DNA of 64,000 nt from Nocardioides psychrotolerans (GTDB lineage: Bacteria; Actinomycetota; Actinomycetes; Propionibacteriales; Nocardioidaceae): positions 1 through 64,000 of the forward strand of contig NZ_FOQG01000017.1 of assembly GCF_900113685.1 (NCBI RefSeq), in the 5' to 3' direction. Below are positions 46,086 to 53,900 of the stretch, in pieces (the first letter of the stretch is position 1; each line of letters opens with the position of its first letter). A model generated the notes under the pieces. The model was not told where the DNA came from. It saw only the letters and a list, made by a program, of their open reading frames with translations, and searched no databases. The translations under genes were made by a program, and so were the position numbers.

Positions 46086-47065
46086 TGGGCGCATCTCGGG
46101 TTGCGCTGGTGACCGGGGTCGCCGGCCAGGACGGGGTCTACCTCGCCCGCGAGCTGCTCTCCCGGGGCTGGCGGGTGGTGGGGACGACGCGTCCTGGGGA
46201 CTCTGCGGTTGCCGCCATGTCGGTCTACCTGTCCGGGGTCGAGGTGGTGTCGCACGACCTGCGCGACGCCTCAGGTTTTGAGGCGTTGGTCGGCGAGGTT
46301 CGGCCGTCGCGGGTCTTCAACCTCGCCGGCTTCTCGTCCGTGGGCGCGAGCTGGGACCACGCGTCCCTGGTCGAGGAGGTCAACGGGCTGGCGGTGGAGC
46401 GGATGCTGACGTCGCTCGTGGAGCTGCGCGACCGGCACGGCGACGACGTGCGGTTCTTCCAGGCCGGCTCGGCCGAGGAAACCGGCGCGGGGGCCAGCAG
46501 CCCGTATGCCGCATCGAAGACACGAGCCCGGGCAGCCGTCACGGTCGCCCGTGAGGCCTTCGGGCTGCATGCCGTCACCGCGACGCTGCACAACCACGAG
46601 AGCCCGCTGCGGCCTCAGCGGTTCGTGACAAGGAAGATCACCCGGGCTGCGGCGTCGATCGCGTGCGGTCTCGCGGACTCGGTGTCGTTGGGCAACCTGG
46701 AGGTGTCGCGCGACTGGGGCGCGGCCGAGGACTACGTGCAGGCGATGGTCGCGATGCTCGAGCTGGACGCACCGCAGGACCTCGTCATCGCGACCGGCGT
46801 CAGCCACACGCTGCGCGACCTGCTGGACGTGGCCTTCGAGGCGGCCGGCCTCGGCGACCCTGCGTCGTACGTCGTGCAGGACCGGGCGCTGCTGCGACCC
46901 GCTGATGCGCCGTCGTTAGTGGCGGACACCGAGCCCGCCCGGCGGGTGCTGGGGTGGTCCCCCTCGCTGAGCTTCGAGCAGGTGGTCGGGCACATGGTGC
47001 GCACCGACCTGGAGCGGCTGCGCTCCGGCGTGGAGGAGTCCCCCGCCTACCTGTCGCCCAGCTGA
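46085..47065 (+). CDS. GMD-family paralogue, probable GDP-4-keto-6-deoxymannose reductase
   Basis: A 326-residue extended SDR closely related to gmd: TGVAGQDGVYLARELLSRGW, FNLAGFSSVGASWDH, SPYAASKTRARA with Tyr-Lys and HNHESPLRPQRFVTRKIT. The catalytic block differs (FQAGSAEETG instead of QASTSEMFG), so the dehydratase Thr/Glu arrangement is changed. In such gmd-linked pairs the second enzyme often reduces the 4-keto product to GDP-rhamnose (RMD). It is translationally coupled to gmd, and its 3' end overlaps the thioredoxin-like gene on the other strand by 19 bases. Confidence 0.8.
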   Translation: MGASRVALVTGVAGQDGVYLARELLSRGWRVVGTTRPGDSAVAAMSVYLSGVEVVSHDLRDASGFEALVGEVRPSRVFNLAGFSSVGASWDHASLVEEVNGLAVERMLTSLVELRDRHGDDVRFFQAGSAEETGAGASSPYAASKTRARAAVTVAREAFGLHAVTATLHNHESPLRPQRFVTRKITRAAASIACGLADSVSLGNLEVSRDWGAAEDYVQAMVAMLELDAPQDLVIATGVSHTLRDLLDVAFEAAGLGDPASYVVQDRALLRPADAPSLVADTEPARRVLGWSPSLSFEQVVGHMVRTDLERLRSGVEESPAYLSPS

Positions 47066-47529
47066 GCGAGGGCGTTGAGCACCTGCTCCTTGCGAGGAGC
47101 GCCGGCGGCGCGGGTGACCTCGGCGCCGTGCGCGTCGAGGATCAGCGTGGTGGGGGTGCGCAGGACCCCGACGCGTCGTACGAGCTCGAGGTGTTGCTCG
47201 GCGTCGACCTCGAGGTGGGTGACGCCCGGCACGACCTCGGCCACCTCGGTGAGGATCCGGCGGGTGGCGCGGCAGGGGGCGCAGAAGGCGCTGGAGAACT
47301 GCAGGAGCGTCGCCTTGTCGCCGAGCTGACCGGACCACTGGGTGTCAGCGAGGACGGAGGCAGGGGTCTCGGTGGGTGCTGTTGCCTGGTCTGGCTGGGG
47401 CGTCGGTGACGATTCAGCTGCACGGACCCGGTGGGTGCCGCGGAAGCGGCCGTCGGTGAGCGCGCGGTAGCCGCCGAAGGCGAGGGCTGCCACGACGGCG
47501 ATGAGGAGCACGAGCTGTCCGGGTGTCAC
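47047..47529 (-). CDS. Membrane-anchored thioredoxin-family protein
   Basis: This 160-residue protein has an N-terminal membrane helix (LVLLIAVVAALAFGGYRAL), a polar Pro/Thr linker and a thioredoxin domain with the active site FCAPCRA near residue 85 and the cis-Pro segment RTPTTLI. Such proteins act as thiol reductants at the membrane, and relatives sit in the DUF4395-sseA-DUF1416 cluster. Here gmd and its paralogue lie between this gene and that cluster, so the operon looks split. A GTG start is used, 70 bases downstream of the MoaD-like gene on the same strand. Confidence 0.85.
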   Translation of the reverse strand: MTPGQLVLLIAVVAALAFGGYRALTDGRFRGTHRVRAAESSPTPQPDQATAPTETPASVLADTQWSGQLGDKATLLQFSSAFCAPCRATRRILTEVAEVVPGVTHLEVDAEQHLELVRRVGVLRTPTTLILDAHGAEVTRAAGAPRKEQVLNALAQLGDR

Positions 47530-47599
47530 GGGGTGGTCAACGATCCTTTGCTGACGCGCATTCCGGTGGGTGTGGTCGGGTGGTCGCCGTCAGCCGCTG

Positions 47600-47902
47600 T
47601 CAGCCGCCTGCGAAGGGGGGGAGGAACTGGAGCTCGGAGCCCGGCGGGACCATCAGCTCGTCGGGGTCCTCGGTAGCGACGGGACGGTCGCCGAGGAGGA
47701 TCGAGCAGGTGTCGAGGACAGCCATCAGGCGGGTGTCGGGGTGGAGCTTGGCGACCTGCCGAAGAACGTCGGAGAGAGATATCGGAGCGGCAACAGGGAT
47801 GTCGTCCCCATCGCAACCGGCTGCAGATCGGGCGGCAGCCCAATACCTCACGTGGATCGCCTGTGTTTCATTTAACTCGGATCGATCCGATATGTCGCTC
47901 AC
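47600..47902 (-). CDS. MoaD/ThiS-family sulfur carrier protein
   Basis: A 100-residue beta-grasp protein ending in PPFAGG, the Gly-Gly tail that is adenylated and turned into a thiocarboxylate in sulfur carriers. [19 protein letters not shown] and [16 protein letters not shown] match MoaD-like proteins of actinobacteria. Whether it serves molybdopterin or another sulfur-insertion path cannot be seen, since no partner E1 enzyme is adjacent. The gene starts with GTG and is divergent from glnR. The thioredoxin-like and rhodanese genes nearby support a shared sulfur-transfer role. Confidence 0.82.
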   Translation of the reverse strand: MSDISDRSELNETQAIHVRYWAAARSAAGCDGDDIPVAAPISLSDVLRQVAKLHPDTRLMAVLDTCSILLGDRPVATEDPDELMVPPGSELQFLPPFAGG

Positions 47903-47985
47903 GTTTCGGTATTCTTCCCTCAGAGTTCGTCAGACCGGAGCCCAGTGTTGCGTTTCGGTCCCCGCCCCATCGGGAGGAGACCACT

Positions 47986-48726
47986 GTGAGCACCCTGCTT
48001 CTGTTGACCAGCGCGCTTCAGCCATCAGCCGAGGTCCTGCCGGGCCTGTCGTTGCTGGGCCACCACGTGAAGATCCTCGCAGCCGAGGGAAGCGCCCTCC
48101 TCGAGGCCCCCGAGGCCGACCTGTTGCTCGTCGACGCTCGACAGGACCTGGTCGGCGCGCGCGACCTCAGCCGGCTGATCCGCACCACCGGCACCGACGT
48201 GCCGGTCCTGCTCATCGTGACCGAGGGCGGCCTGTCGGTCGTCACCCACGACTGGGGCATGGACGACGTCGTGCTGCACACCTGCGGCCCGGCCGAGCTC
48301 GAGGCGCGGATCAAGCTGGCCATCGGTCGTCTCAACGCCCGCCGCGAGGCCGCGGACCCCGAGGCCCACGTCATCCGCTCCGGCGAGGTCGTCGTCGATG
48401 ACGCGACCTACACCGCCAAGGTGGGCGGTCGCACTCTCGACCTGACGTTCAAGGAGTTCGAGCTCCTCAAGTTCCTCGCACAGCACCCGGGTCGCGTGTT
48501 CAGCCGCCAGCAGCTGCTGCAGGAGGTGTGGGGCTACGACTACTTCGGCGGCACCCGCACCGTCGACGTCCACGTGCGTCGTCTGCGCGCCAAGCTGGGT
48601 GTCGAGAACGAGACGCTGATCGGCACCGTGCGCAACGTCGGCTACCGGTTCGTGCTGCCGTCTAAGGAGAAGGAAGGCGCTGCTGACGTGGCGACCTTGG
48701 CCGAGCGGTCGAACGCAGACGCCTGA
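47986..48726 (+). CDS. glnR: Nitrogen-response regulator GlnR
   Basis: An OmpR-type regulator that controls nitrogen assimilation genes (glnA, amtB, nirBD) in actinobacteria. The 246-residue protein matches GlnR along its length: [21 protein letters not shown] at the N-terminus, an atypical receiver with [11 protein letters not shown] and [18 protein letters not shown], then the winged-helix domain [21 protein letters not shown] and [18 protein letters not shown]. No paired sensor kinase is present, as usual for GlnR. GGGAGGAG lies seven bases before the GTG. Two CGTTTCGGT copies in the upstream region may be self-control sites. Confidence 0.93.
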   Translation: MSTLLLLTSALQPSAEVLPGLSLLGHHVKILAAEGSALLEAPEADLLLVDARQDLVGARDLSRLIRTTGTDVPVLLIVTEGGLSVVTHDWGMDDVVLHTCGPAELEARIKLAIGRLNARREAADPEAHVIRSGEVVVDDATYTAKVGGRTLDLTFKEFELLKFLAQHPGRVFSRQQLLQEVWGYDYFGGTRTVDVHVRRLRAKLGVENETLIGTVRNVGYRFVLPSKEKEGAADVATLAERSNADA

Positions 48727-48787
48727 GGGTTTCCACAGGCACCGACCTGCACTGATTGAGCGGTAGGACGCCCGGGCACGTCCCTGC

Positions 48788-49756
48788 GTGAAGCAGGAGG
48801 ACCTGGATCGCACCCTCGCCGCCCAGGACGGCGTCGTCAGCAGACGACAGCTGCTCGCACCCAGGGCGACGAAGCCCGACCTCGACGCGATGGTGCGTCG
48901 GCGCGACCTGGCCCGGGTCCACACCGGTGTCTACGTCAATCACACCGGCGCGCTCACCTGGCGGCAACGGGCGTGGGCTGCCGTGCTCTACGCCGCCCCC
49001 GCTGCTCTCTACCTGGAGTCGGCTGGCACGAAGCCCAGCCAGGGCGGGATCGTCCATGTCGCCGTCGACAGCGCCCGCCGAGTGCTGGCTCCGGACGGGA
49101 TGCACGTGCACCGGGTCGTGGCACTGACGGAGCAGGTGCGATGGAACCTGTCGCCGCCGAGCGTCCGCCCCGAGGACAACCTGCTGGCGCTCGTGCGCCG
49201 AGCCGGCTCCGAGACAGACGTGGTGCGGCTGATCACCGAGGAGATCTGCGGGCGGCGTACGACGGTCGAGCGGGTGGTCGTGGCCCTCGATCGACGCTCT
49301 CGCCTCCGCCGACGTGACTTCGTGCGTCAGGTGCTCGACGACGTGGCGGCAGGCACCGGCTCCGTCCTCGAGCACGGCTACCTGACCCGGGTCGAGCGCG
49401 CGCACGGCCTCCCGCCGGCCAGCCGCCAGGTCGTGCGGGAGAGCGAGGGTGGGCGGGAGTACCGCGACATCGAGTACGAGGAGTTCGGCTTGGTCATCGA
49501 GCTCGACGGAAGGCTCGCGCACGACTCCTGGGACGCGGCGGGACGCGACGCTGATCGGGACCTCGATGACCACGCGGCGGGGCGGGCGAGCGTGCGGCTG
49601 CGCTATGCGCAGGTCTTCGACCACCCCTGCCGGACCGCCGCGCGGGTGGCGGAGGTGCTGCAGCGGCGTGGGTGGACCGGAACCCCGCGCGGCTGCAGTC
49701 CTGCGTGTCAGCTCGGAAGGTCTGGCGCACCTGACACGCCGGATCCTCCGCCCTGA
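48788..49756 (+). CDS. AbiEi-like / restriction-endonuclease-fold protein
   Basis: This 322-residue protein has an N-terminal winged-helix segment typical of AbiEi antitoxin-type proteins (GVVSRRQLLAPRATKPDLDAMVRRRDLARVHTGVYV) and a C-terminal Vsr/DUF559-like nuclease fold (EYRDIEYEEFGLVIELDGRLAH, then RDLDDHAAGRASVRLRYAQV). The spacing of Glu/Asp and the late Arg fits a PD-(D/E)xK core. No partner AbiEii toxin gene is adjacent, so it is probably an orphan of the group common in actinobacteria. The GTG start lies 61 bases after glnR. Confidence 0.7.
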   Translation: MKQEDLDRTLAAQDGVVSRRQLLAPRATKPDLDAMVRRRDLARVHTGVYVNHTGALTWRQRAWAAVLYAAPAALYLESAGTKPSQGGIVHVAVDSARRVLAPDGMHVHRVVALTEQVRWNLSPPSVRPEDNLLALVRRAGSETDVVRLITEEICGRRTTVERVVVALDRRSRLRRRDFVRQVLDDVAAGTGSVLEHGYLTRVERAHGLPPASRQVVRESEGGREYRDIEYEEFGLVIELDGRLAHDSWDAAGRDADRDLDDHAAGRASVRLRYAQVFDHPCRTAARVAEVLQRRGWTGTPRGCSPACQLGRSGAPDTPDPPP

Positions 49757-49769
49757 GATAGTCGATCTC

Positions 49770-49775
49770 TAGGGT
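49770..49775 (+). promoter_or_regulatory. Probable -10 element for leaderless mshD
   Basis: TAGGGT lies seven bases before the GTG at 49,783, with no separate ribosome-binding site. This favours the third in-frame codon position as the true start over the GTG three codons earlier, which would fall inside the promoter. Confidence 0.45.
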
Positions 49776-49782
49776 GGCTCCC

Positions 49783-50616
49783 GTGACGTCCATGGAGGAG
49801 ATCGCTGCCGAGGCCGAGGCGTTCGACGATGCGGCAGCCGTGGATGAGGCGACCTGGCGGGCGCTGCGGCACCACCCCGAGCGGGTGCGGACGTGGGCAG
49901 GTGACGACGGGTTCGTCGCGCTCGTGGACGGCCAGGACCTGACGCTGGTCGTCGCCCCACGGGCCCGCGGACAGGGCATCGGCCGCGCGCGACTCGTCCA
50001 GGCGCTCGAGGCGGTCGGCGAGGTCCGCCTGCTCGCGTGGTCGCACGGTGACCATCCCGCGGCGGCCGCGCTCGCTGCGGCGTACGGCTTCGAGCGGCTG
50101 CGGGAGCTGTGGGTGATGCGGCGCCCGTCCTCGCTCGCCCTGCCTGTCCTGATGGTCCCCGACGGGGTGATGGTGCGTGGCTTTGTGGAGAGCGATGCCT
50201 CGGAGGTGCTGCGGGTCAACGCCGCTGCCTTTGCGCACCACCCCGAGCAGGGCTCGATGGACGAGGCCGAGCTGGCGGAGCGGATGGCGGAGCCGTGGTT
50301 CGACCCCGCGGGCCTGCTCGTCGCGGACGCGGGCGACGGGTCGCTGCTGGGGTTCCACTGGACCAAGCAGCACTCCCCCGCAGTGGGCGAGGTCTACGTC
50401 GTGGGGATCGATCCGGCTGCCCAGGGCCGCGGGCTCGGCAAGGTGCTGACACTGGCCGGGCTGCATCACCTCGCGGGGCTGGGCGTGGACGAGGTGCTGC
50501 TCTACGTCGAGGCCGACAACGCACCCGCAGTCGCGGTCTACGGCGGGCTGGGGTTCGCACACGCTTCCGCGGACACTCACGTGCAGTATGCGCGGGACAG
50601 GCGGCAGGCCAGCTGA
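49783..50616 (+). CDS. mshD: Mycothiol synthase
   Basis: This enzyme acetylates the Cys of Cys-GlcN-Ins, the last step in making mycothiol, the main actinobacterial thiol. The protein of about 277 residues has two tandem GNAT domains: an N-terminal one with VVAPRARGQGIGRARLVQAL and an active C-terminal one with YVVGIDPAAQGRGLGKVLTLAGLHHL and LYVEADNAPAVAVYGGLGF, the standard MshD signature. The start was set by a TAGGGT promoter element seven bases upstream; other in-frame starts lie three codons to either side. It is a strong lineage marker for Actinobacteria. Confidence 0.92.
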   Translation: MTSMEEIAAEAEAFDDAAAVDEATWRALRHHPERVRTWAGDDGFVALVDGQDLTLVVAPRARGQGIGRARLVQALEAVGEVRLLAWSHGDHPAAAALAAAYGFERLRELWVMRRPSSLALPVLMVPDGVMVRGFVESDASEVLRVNAAAFAHHPEQGSMDEAELAERMAEPWFDPAGLLVADAGDGSLLGFHWTKQHSPAVGEVYVVGIDPAAQGRGLGKVLTLAGLHHLAGLGVDEVLLYVEADNAPAVAVYGGLGFAHASADTHVQYARDRRQAS

Positions 50617-50931
50617 GCCTCACATCACCGATCTGACTTGAGGCTCAGTGTCTGATGTGCGGGCAGGCAGAACCGTGCTTGAAGTGACAACGGAAGCGGC
50701 GGTTCCAACGTCGGAAAGTTCTCATGTGAGGGAGTATCCCGCCGCGCGCTGCGCTGAAATTCCATGACTAGCCCGGCCCCAGCCGTCCATGTCTTTGGGC
50801 TACGGGTTCTTCCAGACCTTGTCAGCGAAAGCTCGGCAGGCGCAGAACCAGCGACCCGACAACGCCCAAGCCTTGCGCTCGCCCCTTTGCAACGTCTGTG
50901 GCCTCGGCACCTCGCTCGCTATCCTCATGAA
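50617..50931. other. Intergenic region between mshD and a lipoprotein gene
   Basis: About 315 bases with no convincing gene on either strand and no repeat. The last bases hold TATCCT (50,920-50,925), a -10-like element six bases before the lipoprotein ATG, which suggests a leaderless transcript. Confidence 0.4.
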
Positions 50932-51396
50932 ATGCGACGTCTTGGTGCTCTCGTCCTCCTGCTCACTCTCACCGCGTGCAGTGGAGACTCCGACAGCGAC
51001 CAGCCGAACGGCGGGGCGACTCCTCCGCAGCAGTCTGCTCCGGCGACGGCAGAGGCGCTGACGCTGACCGTCGTGCTGCGCGACATCGACGAGCCGACGG
51101 CGCTCTTCCCGCTGGAGGACCAGACCTGCACGAGCATCAACCCGTCGGAGGAGGTCGCCGCCGGGGAGTCGCCGACGCCCATGGACATCACCGTGTCGAC
51201 GGTGGGCGGTGAGGAGCTCGACATGCAGGCCGTTCCCAAGACCGGCGGCACTTCGTCCGAGGAAGCTGGATGCACGTGGGAGATCACCTTCGAGGGTCTG
51301 CCGTCCAACGAGGGCTACAACGTCACCCTGCTGGGCTATGACATCGGCGCCGGCGCGAGCGCGTCACCCGGCGGGACCGTCGAGCTGAGCTTCTGA
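50932..51396 (+). CDS. Small lipoprotein
   Basis: A 154-residue lipoprotein: the signal sequence (MRRLGALVLLLTLTACSGD) ends in the lipobox LTAC, so the Cys would be lipid-modified and the protein anchored outside the membrane. A Ser/Asp/Pro linker leads to a beta-rich domain with two further Cys (QTCTSINPS and EAGCTWEI) that could pair. No family is recognised. The start was placed at the ATG directly before the signal sequence; the upstream frame lacks coding character. It stands alone, and its role is unknown. Confidence 0.78.
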   Translation: MRRLGALVLLLTLTACSGDSDSDQPNGGATPPQQSAPATAEALTLTVVLRDIDEPTALFPLEDQTCTSINPSEEVAAGESPTPMDITVSTVGGEELDMQAVPKTGGTSSEEAGCTWEITFEGLPSNEGYNVTLLGYDIGAGASASPGGTVELSF

Positions 51397-51487
51397 CCTG
51401 CGGTTGAGTGCAGGTCGGGTCAGGACCGTCAGGACGGGCACCAGTCCGATGACCACGGCGCGGTGGTCCTGCTTCATCGGCGGCTGC

Positions 51488-52438
51488 TCAGGTGCGCGGA
51501 CGGACGTGCAGGCCGACCTCGGGGTCGACGACGACCTCTTGGGCGGCGGGCATGTTGTCCGTGGTCAGCTGGGCGTCGAGCGCGACGTTGCGCTTGACCA
51601 GGGCAAGGGCGATCGGGCCGAGCTCGTGGTGGCGTGCGGAGGAGCCGACGACGCCGACGACCTTCTCGCCCAGCAGCAGCTCGCTGCCGCGGGTGGGGAG
51701 GCGGTTCTCGGTGCCGTCGAGGTGGAGCAGGACCAGGCGGCGCGGGGGGCGGCCGAGGGTGTGGACGCGGGCGACCGTCTCCTGGCCGCGGTAGCAGCCC
51801 TTGTCAAGGTGGACGGCGGGCCCGATCCAACCGACCTCGTTGGGGATCGTGCGGTGGTCGGTGTCGAGGCCGAGGCGGGGCTCGCCGCGGGCGATGCGCA
51901 GCGCCTCGAAGGCCCACAGCCCCGCGGGCGGTCCTGCGGCCTCGGCGAACGCGGTGAGCTGGTCGCGGGGGATGAACGCGTAGCCGGCGGTGGGGCGCCA
52001 GGTGACGGCGTACGACGACGTCTCGTCGGTGACCTCGACGCGGGTCATGAACTTCATCCGCTCGAGGAAGGCGATCAGCGGGCCGCTGGCGCCGGGCTCG
52101 GTGTGGGCGGTGAAGGACTCGCCGTCGTCGACGCCGCGGAACTCGTGCTCGACGTGGCCGGTGGGGCTGAGGACGAGGGCCTGGGTCCAGGTGCCGGGCT
52201 GGAGGTCGGTGAAGTGCTGGGTGGTGAGGTTGTGCAGCCAGGTGAGCCGGTCGGGCCCGGAGATCCGGACGACGTCGCGGTGGGAGAGGTCGACGAAGCC
52301 CTCGCCGGCCTCGAGGAAGCGCTGCTCGGTGTTGAAGGAGCCGTAGTGGGCGGCTACGGGGGCGTCGATGCCGTCGCCCGACACGGCACCGGGGAGGTGG
52401 AGCAGGGCACTCGGCTGGACACTCGGCTGGCTGGTCAT
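51488..52438 (-). CDS. YgfZ/GcvT-like folate-binding protein
   Basis: A 316-residue protein of the YgfZ family, which supports repair or maturation of iron-sulfur enzymes through a folate-dependent step. The signature KGCYRGQE lies near residue 215 with the expected lead-in (PNEVGW...VHLDKGCYRGQE), and the N-terminal GcvT-like domain shows FVDLSHRDVVRISGPDRLTWLHNLTTQ. Its ATG overlaps the stop of the Fur-family gene (ATGA), so it is the last gene of a nitrobindin-Fur-YgfZ operon, an order seen in other actinobacteria. Confidence 0.9.
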   Translation of the reverse strand: MTSQPSVQPSALLHLPGAVSGDGIDAPVAAHYGSFNTEQRFLEAGEGFVDLSHRDVVRISGPDRLTWLHNLTTQHFTDLQPGTWTQALVLSPTGHVEHEFRGVDDGESFTAHTEPGASGPLIAFLERMKFMTRVEVTDETSSYAVTWRPTAGYAFIPRDQLTAFAEAAGPPAGLWAFEALRIARGEPRLGLDTDHRTIPNEVGWIGPAVHLDKGCYRGQETVARVHTLGRPPRRLVLLHLDGTENRLPTRGSELLLGEKVVGVVGSSARHHELGPIALALVKRNVALDAQLTTDNMPAAQEVVVDPEVGLHVRPRT

Positions 52439-52902
52439 GCGTCACAGCCTGAGGCACAGGTGCCGAAGACGGTCAGGTGGCCGACGTCCACGTTGAAGTC
52501 GTGGTCGTCGCGCAGGGTCTCGCGCAGGGTGGTCAGCACAGTAGGTCCAACGGAGGTGACGCGCCCACAATTCCGGCAGACGACGTGAAAGTGCTCGTGG
52601 TCCTTGACCGAGTGATAGGTCGGGGCGCGGTCGCTGAGGTGGGCATGACGGATCAGGCCGAGCGTCTCGAGCACCTCGAGGGTGCGGTAGATGGTGGAGA
52701 TGTTGACCGCTTCCGAGGTCTTGCGGACCTGGGCCAGGACCTGGTCGGCGGTGGCGTGACCGAGCTGCTCGACGGCGGCGAGGATCAGCTCGCGCTGCGG
52801 CGTGAGGCGGTGCCCGCTCTCGCGCAGGCGCTCGCGCCAGTCGCCGGTGCCGGTGCCGGTGCCGGTCCCCGTCTCGTGGGCGTGCTCGCTCGGCTCAGCC
52901 AC
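52435..52902 (-). CDS. Fur-family metal-responsive regulator
   Basis: A 155-residue regulator with an N-terminal winged helix (SGHRLTPQRELILAAVEQLGHATADQVL, NISTIYRTLEVLETLGLI) and a C-terminal metal-binding half (DHEHFHVVCRNCG with Cys-X2-Cys, and late FGTCASGC). Two Cys pairs indicate a structural zinc, as in Fur, Zur and PerR; which metal it senses cannot be told. A short Gly-Thr repeat near residue 12 comes from a GGTGCC-type tandem repeat. It starts with GTG three bases after the upstream stop and ends on the ygfZ-like start, so it is embedded in an operon. Confidence 0.87.
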   Translation of the reverse strand: MAEPSEHAHETGTGTGTGTGDWRERLRESGHRLTPQRELILAAVEQLGHATADQVLAQVRKTSEAVNISTIYRTLEVLETLGLIRHAHLSDRAPTYHSVKDHEHFHVVCRNCGRVTSVGPTVLTTLRETLRDDHDFNVDVGHLTVFGTCASGCDA

Positions 52903-52905
52903 GGG

Positions 52906-53400
52906 TCACCGTCGCTGCAGCTTGGCCCAGGTGTGCGGCTGGAGGGCCTCACCCATGGCGGCCATGTCGTAGGCGTAGAGGAGGTCGCCGTCGACGTTGC
53001 CGTAGAGGCGGTGGCCGGCGACGTACTCCTTGGCGGTGTGCGTGCGCACCACCGCGTCGGTGCTCAGCTCGAGCTTGCCGGACTCGGCGGTGCCGTAGTA
53101 GATCTCCACGAAGCCCGTGTTGTGCGTCAGAAGCAGCTCGACGTGGCCCTCGGGCAGACAGCGCAGGAAGCCGGTCTCGAGCGCACCGTCGCGGACCTTC
53201 TCGCCGGCCTCGTCGATGATCCACGCACGCGCCATGTAGTGGAAGAACGGGCGCCCGTCGTGGGTGAAGATCAGCTCCTGGCCGAACTGGTAGGGCTCGA
53301 TCGTGGGGTAGTCGCCGTGCCCGTTGCCGGCCCACGTGCCGAGCATCCACGCCACGGGGCCGCACTGGGGATGGAGGTTGTCAGGGAACTGGAAAGCCAC
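52906..53400 (-). CDS. Nitrobindin-like heme protein (FABP-family fold)
   Basis: A 164-residue beta-barrel of the nitrobindin/THAP4 family. The hallmark LGTWAGNGHGDYPTI lies near residue 20, and the late GHRLYGNVDGDLLYAYDMAAMG segment fits the family; the last helix turn supplies the His that binds heme iron in relatives. These proteins bind heme and turn peroxynitrite into nitrate. A GGGGGA site precedes the GTG start. It is the first gene of an operon with Fur- and YgfZ-type genes, all plausibly linked to iron and redox stress. Confidence 0.86.
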   Translation of the reverse strand: MAFQFPDNLHPQCGPVAWMLGTWAGNGHGDYPTIEPYQFGQELIFTHDGRPFFHYMARAWIIDEAGEKVRDGALETGFLRCLPEGHVELLLTHNTGFVEIYYGTAESGKLELSTDAVVRTHTAKEYVAGHRLYGNVDGDLLYAYDMAAMGEALQPHTWAKLQRR

Positions 53401-53410
53401 TCCCCCAGCC

Positions 53411-53416
53411 TAGTCT
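53411..53416 (+). promoter_or_regulatory. Probable -10 element for leaderless DsrE-like gene
   Basis: TAGTCT lies six bases before the ATG in a 22-base gap between two divergent genes, leaving no room for an untranslated leader or ribosome-binding site. Confidence 0.5.
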
Positions 53417-53422
53417 GTGCGC

Positions 53423-53800
53423 ATGTCGCGCTCCCCCGCCCGCAAGCTGGTCGTCAAGGTCACCTGCGGCACCGATGACCCCGAGCGCGCCAACCAGGCG
53501 TTCACGGTCGCCGCTGCTGCGTGTGCTTCTGGTGTCGCGGTGTCGCTGTGGTTGACCGGTGAGGCCGTCTTCCTGGGGGTGCCGGGTGCTCCCTCGCTGG
53601 GCCTCGAGCACGCGACGCCGGTGGCCGACCTGCTCGCGGTGGTGCTGGCGGCTGAAGCGGGTGAGGTGACGGCGTGCTCGCAGTGCGTCGTACGACGGGG
53701 GCTCGGGCAGGCCGACCTGCTGCCGGGGGTGCGGGTCGCCGGTGCGGCGGTGTTCGCCGAGGAGATCCTGATGCCTGACGTGCAGGCGATCGTCTACTGA
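53423..53800 (+). CDS. DsrE-family protein
   Basis: A 125-residue protein of the DsrE/DsrF fold. Family features are KLVVKVTCGTDDPERANQAFTVA with the start of the first strand-helix unit, GVAVSLWLTGEAVFL, and a pair of Cys in VTACSQCVVRRG near residue 88, which could carry sulfur or sense redox state. Actinobacterial members of this short type are common but have no known partner. It is divergent from the nitrobindin-Fur-YgfZ operon, which suggests shared stress control. The ATG is preferred over a GTG two codons earlier on promoter spacing. Confidence 0.78.
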   Translation: MSRSPARKLVVKVTCGTDDPERANQAFTVAAAACASGVAVSLWLTGEAVFLGVPGAPSLGLEHATPVADLLAVVLAAEAGEVTACSQCVVRRGLGQADLLPGVRVAGAAVFAEEILMPDVQAIVY

Positions 53801-53887
53801 GCTGTGGCTTCTCGGCTGGGTCTCGACGCGGGTGGCCTGGTCCGCCTTCCGCCTGTAGGCCTCCCCTCATCAGGGGAGACGAACCAC

Positions 53888-53893
53888 TAGGCT
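53888..53893 (+). promoter_or_regulatory. Probable -10 element for the coiled-coil gene
   Basis: TAGGCT lies seven bases before the ATG of the coiled-coil gene with no ribosome-binding site, again fitting a leaderless transcript. Confidence 0.45.
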
Positions 53894-53900
53894 CGTCTCG

